Of a stretch of DNA of 64,000 nucleotides, positions 1 through 7,199 are shown piece after piece. The notes beneath the pieces were generated by a model that ran no database searches, was not told the origin of the DNA, and worked only from the letters and a program-made list of their open reading frames with translations. Every line of letters begins with the position of its first letter. Position 1 is the stretch's first letter. This DNA is from Sulfuritortus calidifontis (GTDB lineage Bacteria; Pseudomonadota; Gammaproteobacteria; Burkholderiales; Thiobacillaceae): contig NZ_AP018721.1 of NCBI RefSeq assembly GCF_003967275.1, positions 496,001 through 560,000 of the forward strand, written 5' to 3'. The position numbers and the translations under genes are program-made.

Positions 1-299
1 TCCACCAGCACCAGGTCGCAGGGCGACAGCCGGGCCAGGTGTTCTTCCAGGCTCGGCTCCGGCGCGCCGCGCAGCTCGTGCATCAGCGCCCAGCGGTAGG
101 GCGAGCTGATCAGCACCTCATAGGCCCCGGCCTGGCGATGACGCCAGCTGTCCTTGCCCGGCACGTCCACTTCGAAGTCGTGGTGGCTCTGCTTGATCAC
201 CGCCACCTTGAGGCCGCGCGCCAGGAACCAGGGCAATAGCCGCTCGATCAACGTGGTCTTGCCGCTGCCGCTGTAGCCGACGATGCCGAAGGCCTGCAT
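1..299 (-). CDS. mobB: Molybdopterin-guanine dinucleotide biosynthesis protein B, 3' part missing
   Basis: Only the first 99 residues are inside the window; the C-terminal part lies beyond the left edge. The protein opens with a P-loop, GYSGSGKTT at residues 8-16, followed by a conserved KQSHHDFEVD stretch, as in MobB GTPases. MobB is a GTP-binding adapter that assists MobA in attaching GMP to molybdopterin for bis-MGD molybdoenzymes. It diverges from moaA, another molybdenum-cofactor gene, across a 69-bp gap that holds a ModE-like inverted repeat. Function is inferred from family motifs and this neighbour. Confidence 0.88.
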   Translation of the reverse strand, partial: MQAFGIVGYSGSGKTTLIERLLPWFLARGLKVAVIKQSHHDFEVDVPGKDSWRHRQAGAYEVLISSPYRWALMHELRGAPEPSLEEHLARLSPCDLVLV

Positions 300-328
300 A
301 ACTGACTTCCTTGTCCGGAATTCGATGG

Positions 329-352
329 TGTTATATTCTGTCAGATATAACG
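329..352. promoter_or_regulatory. ModE-like operator between mobB and moaA
   Basis: Inverted repeat GTTATAT (330-336), 8-bp spacer, ATATAAC (345-351); the next base outward on the right is G and on the left T, so the right half reads ATATAACG. This closely resembles the known ModE half sites CGTTATAT/ATATAACG. It sits between two divergent molybdenum-cofactor genes, where molybdate-responsive control would be expected. TATAAC at 346-351 could also serve as a -10 for moaA. No modE gene is visible in the window. Confidence 0.6.
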
Positions 353-368
353 CTCAATTTCTACGCAG

Positions 369-1346
369 ATGAGTGAACTGATCGACCCCTTCGGCCGGCG
401 CATCGAATACCTCCGCATCTCGGTGACGGATCGTTGCGACCTGCGCTGCAAATACTGCATCCCGGAGGGCTTTACCGACTTCGAGGAGCCCGAGCACTGG
501 CTCTCCTTCGACGAGATCGCACGCCTGGTCCGCCTGTTCGCCCAGCTCGGCTTGAAACGCGTGCGCCTCACCGGCGGCGAGCCGCTCTTGCGCCGCAACA
601 TCGCCGACCTGGCCGGCCGCATCGCCGCCGTGCCCGGCATCGAAGACCTGTCGCTGTCGACCAATGCCACCCAGCTGGAAAAACACGCCGTCGCGCTCAA
701 GGCGGCCGGCGTCACCCGGCTCAATGTCAGCCTCGATTCGCTCCGGCCCGAGCGCATCGCCCGCATCAACGGCCGGCCCGCCTACGACAGGATCATGGCC
801 GGCATTGCGGCCGCCAAGGCCGCCGGCTTCGCCCCGATCAAGATCAACATGGTGGCGCTGGAAGGCGACAACGACGACGAGATCGACGCCATGGTCGAGT
901 GGTGCATGGCCCAGGGCTTCGTCCTGCGCCTGATCGAGAACATGCCCATGGGCGACACCGGCCGCAACGTGCGCTACCTGGATTTGCAGCCGGTGAAGGA
1001 GCAGATCCGCCGGCGCTTCGACCTGGTCGAGACCGTGCTGCCCGGCGGCGGCCCGGCCCGCTACCTGGGCACGCCCGACGGTCGTTTCACCGTCGGCTTC
1101 ATCACCCCCATCTCCCAGCACTTCTGCGCCACCTGCAACCGGGTACGGCTCACCGTCGACGGCGTGCTCCATCTCTGCCTGGGCCAGGAGGATCGCTTCG
1201 AGCTGCGCCCCCTGCTGCGCGGCGGCGCCACCGACGCCGAGATCGTCGAGGCCATCCGCGCCGCCATCGCCAGAAAACCCGAGCGCCACGAATTCCGCGA
1301 ACAGCCGCAGAAGCTGGTGCGCTTCATGAGCATGACCGGCGGCTGA
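369..1346 (+). CDS. moaA: GTP 3',8-cyclase (molybdenum cofactor biosynthesis)
   Basis: Radical SAM enzyme converting GTP to 3',8-cyclo-GTP, the first step of molybdopterin synthesis, acting with MoaC. 325 residues, the usual length. The N-terminal CxxxCxxC cluster is C23, C27, C30 (TDRCDLRCKYC), followed by TGGEPLLRR. A C-terminal second cluster is visible (CATCNRVRL and then HLCLG), and the protein ends in Gly-Gly as MoaA proteins do. Divergent from mobB and probably sharing the ModE-like site. The start chosen is the ATG giving MSELIDPFGR, which matches the family N-terminus. Confidence 0.96.
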   Translation: MSELIDPFGRRIEYLRISVTDRCDLRCKYCIPEGFTDFEEPEHWLSFDEIARLVRLFAQLGLKRVRLTGGEPLLRRNIADLAGRIAAVPGIEDLSLSTNATQLEKHAVALKAAGVTRLNVSLDSLRPERIARINGRPAYDRIMAGIAAAKAAGFAPIKINMVALEGDNDDEIDAMVEWCMAQGFVLRLIENMPMGDTGRNVRYLDLQPVKEQIRRRFDLVETVLPGGGPARYLGTPDGRFTVGFITPISQHFCATCNRVRLTVDGVLHLCLGQEDRFELRPLLRGGATDAEIVEAIRAAIARKPERHEFREQPQKLVRFMSMTGG

Positions 1347-1358
1347 GCCGGTCGTCCA

Positions 1359-1721
1359 CTAGCAGGTCACGTGGAACAGGCCGATTGCCCGGCCCTTTGC
1401 CTGGTTCCAGAGTTCGATCGCCTCGGGTGTCGGCAGCAGCGTCACCTTGCAATGGTGCTGCTTGAAAAAGGCGGCCGCCGCGTCCGATAGCTGCACCATG
1501 CCGTTCTGCCCGGCGCCGACGATCAACTGATCGGCCCGGTCCTTGAAGATGTGCTCGGCCTCGTCCAGCGAGATGGTGTGCGAGGTGCCGTAGATCGCCT
1601 TCGACAGCTGCTTCTTGCGCTTCCTCACCGCCCCATCGGGCCGGATCAGCACGTCATGGTCGAAGGTCTCGCCCTCGATGGTGATCGAGCCGAATGCGGT
1701 GGCGTCGATCCTGGGTTTCAT
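1359..1721 (-). CDS. Mth938-like domain protein
   Basis: 120 residues starting MKPRIDATAFGSI; an in-frame TTG two codons upstream is possible but the ATG at 1721 is preferred. The pattern (a short ITIEGETFDHDVLI strand pair, LIVGAGQNG, and TPEAIELWNQ near the end) is that of the Mth938/DUF498 fold, a small alpha/beta domain of unknown biochemical role in bacteria. It is the last gene of a minus-strand run behind glk and the exported protein, 22 bp from the latter, so it is probably co-transcribed. The family call is firm; the function is unknown. Confidence 0.75.
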   Translation of the reverse strand: MKPRIDATAFGSITIEGETFDHDVLIRPDGAVRKRKKQLSKAIYGTSHTISLDEAEHIFKDRADQLIVGAGQNGMVQLSDAAAAFFKQHHCKVTLLPTPEAIELWNQAKGRAIGLFHVTC

Positions 1722-1743
1722 GGGCAAACCCGGCCAGGCCCGT

Positions 1744-2454
1744 TCAGGGTTTGGCCTTGTTCTCGTTCATCGTGAACGGCGCCGTCGAGAAATTGGTGCC
1801 GCCGGTGGCCGGGTTGGGCGTGAAGATCATGGGCACCTCGACCAGCTGCCCGCACAGGCGGAAGGTCCAGTCCTCGGTCCAGACGCCCTTGAGGGTCTTG
1901 CCGCCTTCGCTCACGTCGTGCGGCGGCGCGCTGACTTTCATGTCGAACACGTCGATCTCCTTGCAGTCTTTCAGGCCGGAGCGAATCATGGCGCCCATCA
2001 GGGCGGCCGGCAGGGCGTCCTTGATCAGCACCAGGTTGGCGTTGCTGGTGCCGGGATAAAAAGGCCGCACCGCGGGCGGCTGGCCGTTGTCGGCGGCAAG
2101 GTGGATGGCGTTGTAGACCTTGCTCTCGCCGCAGCGCTCGAACTGGTAGCGGGAATTCCAGGCGCCCTTGGTCGGGTGCGGCTTGTCGTCGGGGAAGTCG
2201 ATGGGCGCCAGCACGCTGATGCTGACCGGCTTCACCTGGTACTGCGTCTTGCACTCCGGCTGCAGGCCGAACTTGCGGTCCTGGGCCACGCCCAGCCGGT
2301 ACATGTTCTCCATCATCGGCCGCGAATACATATAGGCCGCGGTCTTCGGGCTTTGCAGCAGGTCGTTGGTGACGTTGACGGTTTCGGCCTGGGCGGCGGT
2401 GGCGGCAAGGGCGAGAACGGCGGCGGTGCGGGCAAACATTTGCGGTTGGATCAA
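1744..2454 (-). CDS. Exported protein of unknown function
   Basis: 236 residues with a clear Sec signal peptide (MIQPQMFARTAAVLALAATAAQA, cleavage near residue 23). The mature part has four cysteines (in PECKTQ, ERCGES, LKDCKE, RLCGQL), which could form two disulfides in the periplasm. I do not recognise a family. Its start codon overlaps the glk stop by 4 bp (ATGA), so translation is probably coupled to glucokinase. The overlap makes an operon likely but does not reveal a function. Confidence 0.7.
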   Translation of the reverse strand: MIQPQMFARTAAVLALAATAAQAETVNVTNDLLQSPKTAAYMYSRPMMENMYRLGVAQDRKFGLQPECKTQYQVKPVSISVLAPIDFPDDKPHPTKGAWNSRYQFERCGESKVYNAIHLAADNGQPPAVRPFYPGTSNANLVLIKDALPAALMGAMIRSGLKDCKEIDVFDMKVSAPPHDVSEGGKTLKGVWTEDWTFRLCGQLVEVPMIFTPNPATGGTNFSTAPFTMNENKAKP

Positions 2455-3488
2455 TTCGATACTCCCTTTGGGGGTGGTGTGCGGGTCTGACTAAAGCAGT
2501 CAGAAGCTCGATCATCGGACTGCGGCTCAGCTGCCGCCAGCGCCGCGCCCTTCAGGCCCACGTCCTCGTCCAGCACCACGCTCACCGGCAGCTGCCGGGT
2601 CCACTCGGCGAAGCGGCCCTTGGCGTGGAAGCCCTCCAGGAATTCGGCGTGCTTGAGCAGGGGCAGGATCTTGGGCGCGATGCCGCCGGCAATAAAGACG
2701 CCGCCCAGGGCCTGGCCGAGCAGGGCGAGGTCGCCGGCGGTCTGGCCGTAGATGCGGCAGAACAGGCGCATGGCCTCGATGGCTTGCGGCTCGCTTTGAG
2801 CGAGTGCCGCCTGGGTGATGGCGGCGGCGGGCAGCTTGTCGTGCAGCAGGGTATCGGGCTCGAGCGGGTTGCGTCCGGCCTCGCGCAGGCGGAAGCGGTA
2901 GAGGGCGACGATGCCGGGGCCGGAGAGGATGCGCTCGACCGAGGCGCGCTTGTATTCGGCGCGCAGAAAGGCGAGCAGGCGGTCCTGCTCGGCATCGGCC
3001 GGGGCGAAGCCGATGTGGCCGCCTTCGGAGGGCAGGGGCTGGTGGCGTCTGCCATCCCAGACGCAGAGCGAGACGCCCAGGCCGCTGCCGGCGCCGAGCA
3101 CGACGCGAGGTGCTTCTTTTACGACATGGCCGGTCTGGAGTACGGCGAGGTGGTGTGGATCGACGGCGTCGATGCCGTGGCCGACGGCGCGGAAGTCGTT
3201 GACCAGGCGCACGCGCGGAATCCTGAACCGGGCTTGCAGTGCCTCGGCGTCGATGGCCCAGGCCAGGTTGGTCAGCTGCGCGTGGCGGCCGTCGGTGGGG
3301 CCGGCGACGGCGAAGCAGGCGGCCTCGGGTGCCGGCAGGTGGCCGAGGAAGGTCTGCAGGTGCTCGGCCAGGCCGGCGGCGTTGGCGTTGAGATAGCGCT
3401 CGCGGTGCAGGATGTGGACGCCGCCGTCGAGCTCGCACAGGGCGAGCCGGGTGTGGGTGCCGCCGATGTCGCCTGCGAGGACCCGCAT
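2451..3488 (-). CDS. glk: Glucokinase
   Basis: Bacterial-type hexokinase phosphorylating glucose with ATP in the cytoplasm. Residues 5-14 carry the phosphate-binding GDIGGTHTRL motif; LVNDFRAVGHG and PSEGGHIGFAP are the catalytic and sugar-binding segments of the Glk family, and FIAGGIAPKI is the second adenosine motif. 345 residues, slightly longer than usual because of a polar tail after the last conserved segment; that tail ends in the overlap with the next gene. It lies 7 bp downstream of the degenerate GGDEF gene, in a probable operon. Confidence 0.92.
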   Translation of the reverse strand: MRVLAGDIGGTHTRLALCELDGGVHILHRERYLNANAAGLAEHLQTFLGHLPAPEAACFAVAGPTDGRHAQLTNLAWAIDAEALQARFRIPRVRLVNDFRAVGHGIDAVDPHHLAVLQTGHVVKEAPRVVLGAGSGLGVSLCVWDGRRHQPLPSEGGHIGFAPADAEQDRLLAFLRAEYKRASVERILSGPGIVALYRFRLREAGRNPLEPDTLLHDKLPAAAITQAALAQSEPQAIEAMRLFCRIYGQTAGDLALLGQALGGVFIAGGIAPKILPLLKHAEFLEGFHAKGRFAEWTRQLPVSVVLDEDVGLKGAALAAAEPQSDDRASDCFSQTRTPPPKGVSN

Positions 3489-3495
3489 CGGCGGC

Positions 3496-4728
3496 TCAGT
3501 GGACGTGGATGGCGATGTCGCGGCTGGCGCGCGACTGGGCGCAGGCGGCCAGGCCGGCGCTCATCACCCGGTCCAGGGTTTCCCAGTTGCGCGGGATGTG
3601 GACCACGCCCAGGCTGGTGCTGACCAGGTAGTCGGCCTTGCCCCAGAGCAGTTTGTGGTGACTCAGGCTTTCGTGCAGGGTGCGGGCGATGCGCTGGGCG
3701 ATCTCGTCCGGGCAGGCCGGCAGCAGCACGCCGAACTGGGTGTCGTCCAGGCGGCCGACCAGGTCGGTATCCCGCACGCGGGTCTGGATCAGGCGGGCGA
3801 TCTGGATCAAAAGTTCGTTGGCGGCCGCCTGGCCTTCGCGCTGCAGCACGGCGGCGTGGCTGTCGACGCCGACCACCAGGAGGGTCATGGGGTATTCGCT
3901 GGCGCGCTTGCTGTTGATCGACTTGGCCAGGTGCGCTTCGAAGGCCTTGCGGTTGAGCGCGCCGGTGAGGGCGTCGTGCTCGGCCAGCCAGGCCTGCTTG
4001 CGGCCCTGCTCGCGCGCCTCGGTGACGTCGCGCATGATCAGTACCGCCTCGATGGCCCGGCCCTTGGCCGAGAGGATGGGTGCGGCCTCGCCTTCGACTT
4101 CCAGCTCCAGGCCTTCGTGGGTGATCAGGCAGGCCTGCTCGCCCAGGCCGGCGAGGTTGCCCTGCCTGAGCGCGTCGAGCAGGTCGGCGGTGAGCGGCTG
4201 CCGGCTTTCGTGTTCGATCAGCCTGAGGCTGTCGTGCACGCGGCGGCCGGCGGCCTCGGCCTGACTGATGCCGAGCAGGCGCTCGGCGGCGGGGTTGAGC
4301 TGGCGGATGCGGTCGTCGAGGCCGAAGCGGATGACGGCGCTGGGCAGGGCGTTGAGGGTGAGGTCGGCCTCGCTGGCGCCGACGATGCCGCCGCCGACGC
4401 GGCCGCCGCGCAGATAGGCGGCCACGCCCAGGACAGCGAGCCAGAGGCCGAGGCCGGCCAGGCCCCAGGTGAGCCAGCGGGCGCGTTGTTGCAACTGGTC
4501 GGCCAGGGCCATCACCTGCTCGGCCTGGGCCTGCTGGCGCAGGTGCTGCATCTGCTGGCGCGCGCCCTCGGCCGGCTGTTCGAGCAGCACCTTGTGCACG
4601 CTGGCGGCGACCTGCAGGCGGCTGCTCAGGGCGTAGATGTGGAAGACGCCGAACACGGCGGCGACGAGCAGCAAGAGCGCGACGGCCTTGCCGGCGCGGG
4701 CCGTGATCGATGGGGGGGTCTGGGTCAT
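3496..4728 (-). CDS. Membrane PAS protein with degenerate GGDEF domain
   Basis: 410 residues. Two membrane segments (about 13-33 and 88-107) flank a short helical, Gln-rich periplasmic loop. A PAS domain spans about 125-245, then a GGDEF-type domain about 250-405 introduced by the usual AEHDALTGALNRKAFE start. The signature loop reads GRLDDTQFGVLL instead of GRxGGDEFxxLL, so metal and GTP binding residues are lost and diguanylate cyclase activity is not expected. It may be a c-di-GMP or protein-interaction module. Seven bp upstream of glk on the same strand. Confidence 0.85.
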   Translation of the reverse strand: MTQTPPSITARAGKAVALLLLVAAVFGVFHIYALSSRLQVAASVHKVLLEQPAEGARQQMQHLRQQAQAEQVMALADQLQQRARWLTWGLAGLGLWLAVLGVAAYLRGGRVGGGIVGASEADLTLNALPSAVIRFGLDDRIRQLNPAAERLLGISQAEAAGRRVHDSLRLIEHESRQPLTADLLDALRQGNLAGLGEQACLITHEGLELEVEGEAAPILSAKGRAIEAVLIMRDVTEAREQGRKQAWLAEHDALTGALNRKAFEAHLAKSINSKRASEYPMTLLVVGVDSHAAVLQREGQAAANELLIQIARLIQTRVRDTDLVGRLDDTQFGVLLPACPDEIAQRIARTLHESLSHHKLLWGKADYLVSTSLGVVHIPRNWETLDRVMSAGLAACAQSRASRDIAIHVH

Positions 4729-4840
4729 GTCGCCTCCTGTGCCTTGCGGGCGCGGGCGCCCGCCGCGGTTCTTCTCGGTTCGCCCCGATACTGAACAAAA
4801 CCGCGGCCGTTGGCAATCGGCCAGGGCAGAGGCGGGACGC

Positions 4841-5110
4841 TCAGTCGAGGATTTCGAGGCCGAGCAGGTCGTCGCTGAGGCTTTCGTGGTCCGGCCCGAT
4901 GACGTGGACCAGGCGGTTGTCCTGACCCATCTCGGAGGCCTGGCCGTAGGCGTCGGCGTGGATCACCAGGGCACCGTCGATCGGCTCCAGCACCAGGGCG
5001 AGCGGGTCGTCGAGGATTTCGACGACGCAGCAGACCTTGCCTTCGTATCTCACCTTGACGCCGACCAGGCCGTGCAGATTGGGCAGGTGGCGAAGATTGA
5101 GTTCAGTCAT
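4841..5110 (-). CDS. Small conserved-looking protein, unknown function
   Basis: 89 residues from the ATG at 5110 (MTELNLRHLPNLHGL). Composition is ordinary for a cytosolic protein: a beta-rich N-terminal half (GVKVRYEGKVCCVVEIL), an acidic C-terminus, no signal peptide or membrane segment. The start overlaps the stop of the upstream amidotransferase gene by 8 bp, and the reading frame has normal codon bias, which supports it being real. I do not recognise a family. The 113 bp to the next gene leave operon membership beyond this point uncertain. Confidence 0.6.
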   Translation of the reverse strand: MTELNLRHLPNLHGLVGVKVRYEGKVCCVVEILDDPLALVLEPIDGALVIHADAYGQASEMGQDNRLVHVIGPDHESLSDDLLGLEILD

Positions 5111-5810
5111 GATCAAGTCCTTTGATCCAGTGGCCATACAGCCGCTCGGCCACCCGGTTGAGCGGTGCCAGGTGTTGCGGCGTTTGGGCCAGGATGGTGG
5201 CGGGGGCCTGCACCGCGGGGCCGGGCGAGCCGGCGATCTCGTCGGCGCCGTTGTCGCACCAGGCGCGGATCATGGCCTCGGTCATTTCGACATGGCATTG
5301 CATGCCCAGATGTTTGCCCAGGACGAAGGCCTGGTTGGCGCAGTAGGGGCTTTCCAGCACGCGCACGGCGCCCTCGGGGATGCTGAAGGTCTCGCCGTGC
5401 CAGTGGAAGGATTCGAAGCCTTCGATGTCGCCGAACCAGGCGCGGGCCTCGGGCCGGTCGAGCACCGCCACCTTGCCCCAGCCGATCTCCTTCACCGGGT
5501 TGCGGCCGACCGTGCCGCCCAGGGCCTTGGCCATGAGCTGGCCGCCCAGGCAGTGGCCGAGCACCGGGATGTCGTGGTCGACGGCGCGGCGGATGAGGCG
5601 CAGGCTGCGGGGAATCCAGGGCAGGTCGTCGTTGACGCTCATCGGCCCGCCCATGAAGACCAGGCCGGAGAAGGCGGTGGGGGCGTCGGGCACCGGGTCG
5701 CCGGCGTCGATGCGGATCAGCCGGTGGGGGATGCCGTGGCGGTCGAGGAAGTCGGCGAGGGTGCCGGGGCCTTCGGTTTCGGTGTGGCGGAAGATGGCGA
5801 CGGGTTTCAT
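5103..5810 (-). CDS. Class I glutamine amidotransferase-like protein
   Basis: 235 residues with the class I GATase fold. The nucleophile elbow is GHCLGGQ (Cys at about residue 93) and the His-Glu pair is in MQCHVEMT. It resembles stand-alone GMP-synthase-like amidotransferases encoded away from purine genes, which hydrolyse glutamine or gamma-glutamyl compounds; the true substrate cannot be read from sequence. Translation of the 89-residue protein downstream appears coupled to it by an 8-bp overlap. Upstream lies the first copy of the 266-bp mobile element. Confidence 0.85.
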   Translation of the reverse strand: MKPVAIFRHTETEGPGTLADFLDRHGIPHRLIRIDAGDPVPDAPTAFSGLVFMGGPMSVNDDLPWIPRSLRLIRRAVDHDIPVLGHCLGGQLMAKALGGTVGRNPVKEIGWGKVAVLDRPEARAWFGDIEGFESFHWHGETFSIPEGAVRVLESPYCANQAFVLGKHLGMQCHVEMTEAMIRAWCDNGADEIAGSPGPAVQAPATILAQTPQHLAPLNRVAERLYGHWIKGLDHD

Positions 5811-5843
5811 GGGTCGGGGTCGGCTAATGCCATCTGCATATTA

Positions 5844-6109
5844 GAGCCTATCTCATAAAATCCTATGGAGCGCGTTGCCGTCAGAAACGGATGGATGCAA
5901 GGCGTGGTGCGCGGGCAATGGTCGTTCCATTGCCAAGCGCCACAACGCGGCAGACGCCGTTTCTGACGGCAACCCTTCGGGATGGGGCGATTTTGCCACA
6001 GGCCTTTGTCGCGCGCCGCTTGTTTGGAACGACCAAACCGCGCGTTGCGCTTCGCGGCCTGCGTCAAAATCGCCGCCATCGCGCCCACAGGATTTTATGA
6101 GACAGGCTC
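5844..6109. mobile_element. 266-bp two-armed MITE-like element, copy 1
   Basis: Ends are inverted repeats beginning GAGCCTATCTCATAAAATCC at the left and, read from the right, GAGCCTGTCTCATAAAATCC. A TTA target duplication flanks it (5841-5843 and 6110-6112). Inside are two long hairpin arms: arm 1 has a perfect 16-bp stem (5874-5889 with 5958-5973) and an inner hairpin GCAATGG-TCGTT-CCATTGC; arm 2 has the stem GGCGATTTTG/CAAAATCGCC and inner hairpin TTTGG-AACGA-CCAAA. No transposase is encoded. GAG ends with TNA duplications match what is known of the IS1031 group of IS5-family elements, so mobilisation in trans by such a transposase is inferred. Two further copies occur at 46708 and 59383. 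Confidence 0.85.
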
Positions 6110-6112
6110 TTA

Positions 6113-6291
6113 GCCTATGCAGGGAGGCCGGCGGCTTCCCACCTCGGAGGTGGGAATTCCCCCTCCCAGCCTCCCCTTTATGCCCTCAAGGGTGCACGAG
6201 TGGGGGGTGATACTCCCTCCCCACAGGTGGGGAGGGTTGGGGTGGGGATGAAGTTTTGGTGGGACAAGGTGCATGGAATGCACCCTTCGGC
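6113..6291. other. Non-coding stretch with three hairpins downstream of folE2
   Basis: No credible gene. It contains CCCACC-TCGGA-GGTGGG (6138-6154), a perfect 10-bp stem CCCTCCCCAC/GTGGGGAGGG (6225-6246), and GGTGCAT-GGA-ATGCACC (6268-6284). The last lies 8 bp after the folE2 stop on the minus strand and may terminate folE2, although it lacks a long T-run. The remainder is C/G-rich and I see no further signal. Confidence 0.5.
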
Positions 6292-7131
6292 TTAGCTGGC
6301 CTTCTTGTCGCGCTCGATCAGGGCATAAGCGGAATGGTTGTGGATGGATTCGAAGTTTTCACTCTCCACCACATAGGCGTCGATCCGGTCGTCCGCGTTC
6401 AGGGTGGCGGCGACGTCGCGCACGATGTCCTCGACGAACTTCGGGTTGTCGTAGGCACGCTCGGTGACGTACTTCTCGTCGGGGCGCTTGAGCAGGCCGT
6501 ACAACTCGCAGGAGGCGTTGTCCTCGGCCATGCGCACGATGTCCTCGATCCAGACGAAGGTGTTGGTGCGGGCGGCGATGGTGATGTGCGAGCGCTGGTT
6601 GTGGGCGCCGTAGTCGGAGATCTTCTTCGAGCAGGGGCACAGGCTGGTCACCGGCACCACGACCTTGATGGTCTGGATGTATTCGCCGTCCTTGATCTCG
6701 CCGATGAAGGTGACGTCGTAGTCGATCATGCTCTCGACGCCGGAGACGGGGGCCTTCTTGTTGATGAAGTAGGGGAAGTTCATCTCGACGTGGCCGGATT
6801 CGGCCTCCAGCCGCTTGACCATCTGGCGCAGCATGTCCTCGAAGTTCTCGACCGAGATCTCGCGCTCGTAGCTGTTGAGGATCTCGACGAAGCGCGACAT
6901 GTGGGTGCCCTTGAAGTGGTGCGGCAGGTACACGTACATGTTGAAGCTGGCGATGGTGTGCTGGACGCCGCCGTTCTTGTCGGCGACGCGCACCGGGTGG
7001 CGGATCGACTTGATGCCGACCTTGTCGATGGCCAGCTTGCGCGAGTCCGGATAGTTCTGGACATCGGGGATGGCGTCCTTGGTCGGGCAAGGGGCCGCGG
7101 TATGGCAGACGGCGTCGCAGGTGGTGCTCAT
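6292..7131 (-). CDS. folE2: GTP cyclohydrolase FolE2 (type IB)
   Basis: Converts GTP to 7,8-dihydroneopterin triphosphate, the entry step of tetrahydrofolate synthesis. 279 residues. FolE2 features visible are [18 protein letters not shown], holding the metal-binding and catalytic Cys, and the C-terminal [15 protein letters not shown] segment. FolE2 enzymes can use metals other than zinc, unlike FolE. It reads away from a promoter at 7160-7188 and has a good ribosome site (AAGGA, 8 nt before ATG). folB and folK of the same pathway are at 15.5 and 62.3 kb. Confidence 0.95.
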   Translation of the reverse strand: MSTTCDAVCHTAAPCPTKDAIPDVQNYPDSRKLAIDKVGIKSIRHPVRVADKNGGVQHTIASFNMYVYLPHHFKGTHMSRFVEILNSYEREISVENFEDMLRQMVKRLEAESGHVEMNFPYFINKKAPVSGVESMIDYDVTFIGEIKDGEYIQTIKVVVPVTSLCPCSKKISDYGAHNQRSHITIAARTNTFVWIEDIVRMAEDNASCELYGLLKRPDEKYVTERAYDNPKFVEDIVRDVAATLNADDRIDAYVVESENFESIHNHSAYALIERDKKAS

Positions 7132-7159
7132 GGCGAAATTCCTTGAATAAAGTAGACCA

Positions 7160-7196
7160 AGTATAAGCCAGCCGAATAGTTGAGTAAACTACTCGG
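7160..7196 (-). promoter_or_regulatory. Predicted folE2 promoter with overlapping dyad
   Basis: Read on the minus strand: TTTACT (7188-7183), 17-bp spacer, TATACT (7165-7160), 28 bp before the folE2 ATG. An 8-bp dyad with one mismatch, CCGAATAG (7172-7179) and CTACTCGG (7189-7196), covers the -35 box and could be an operator. It does not match the Zur site often associated with folE2 as I know it; the regulator is unknown. Confidence 0.5.
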
Positions 7197-7199
7197 ATA

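Noticed and set aside
5807-6088. Minus-strand open frame of 93 residues inside MITE copy 1
   Set aside because: It lies within the inverted-repeat element, is made of hairpin stems, and the matching frame in copy 2 reflects repeat identity rather than coding constraint.
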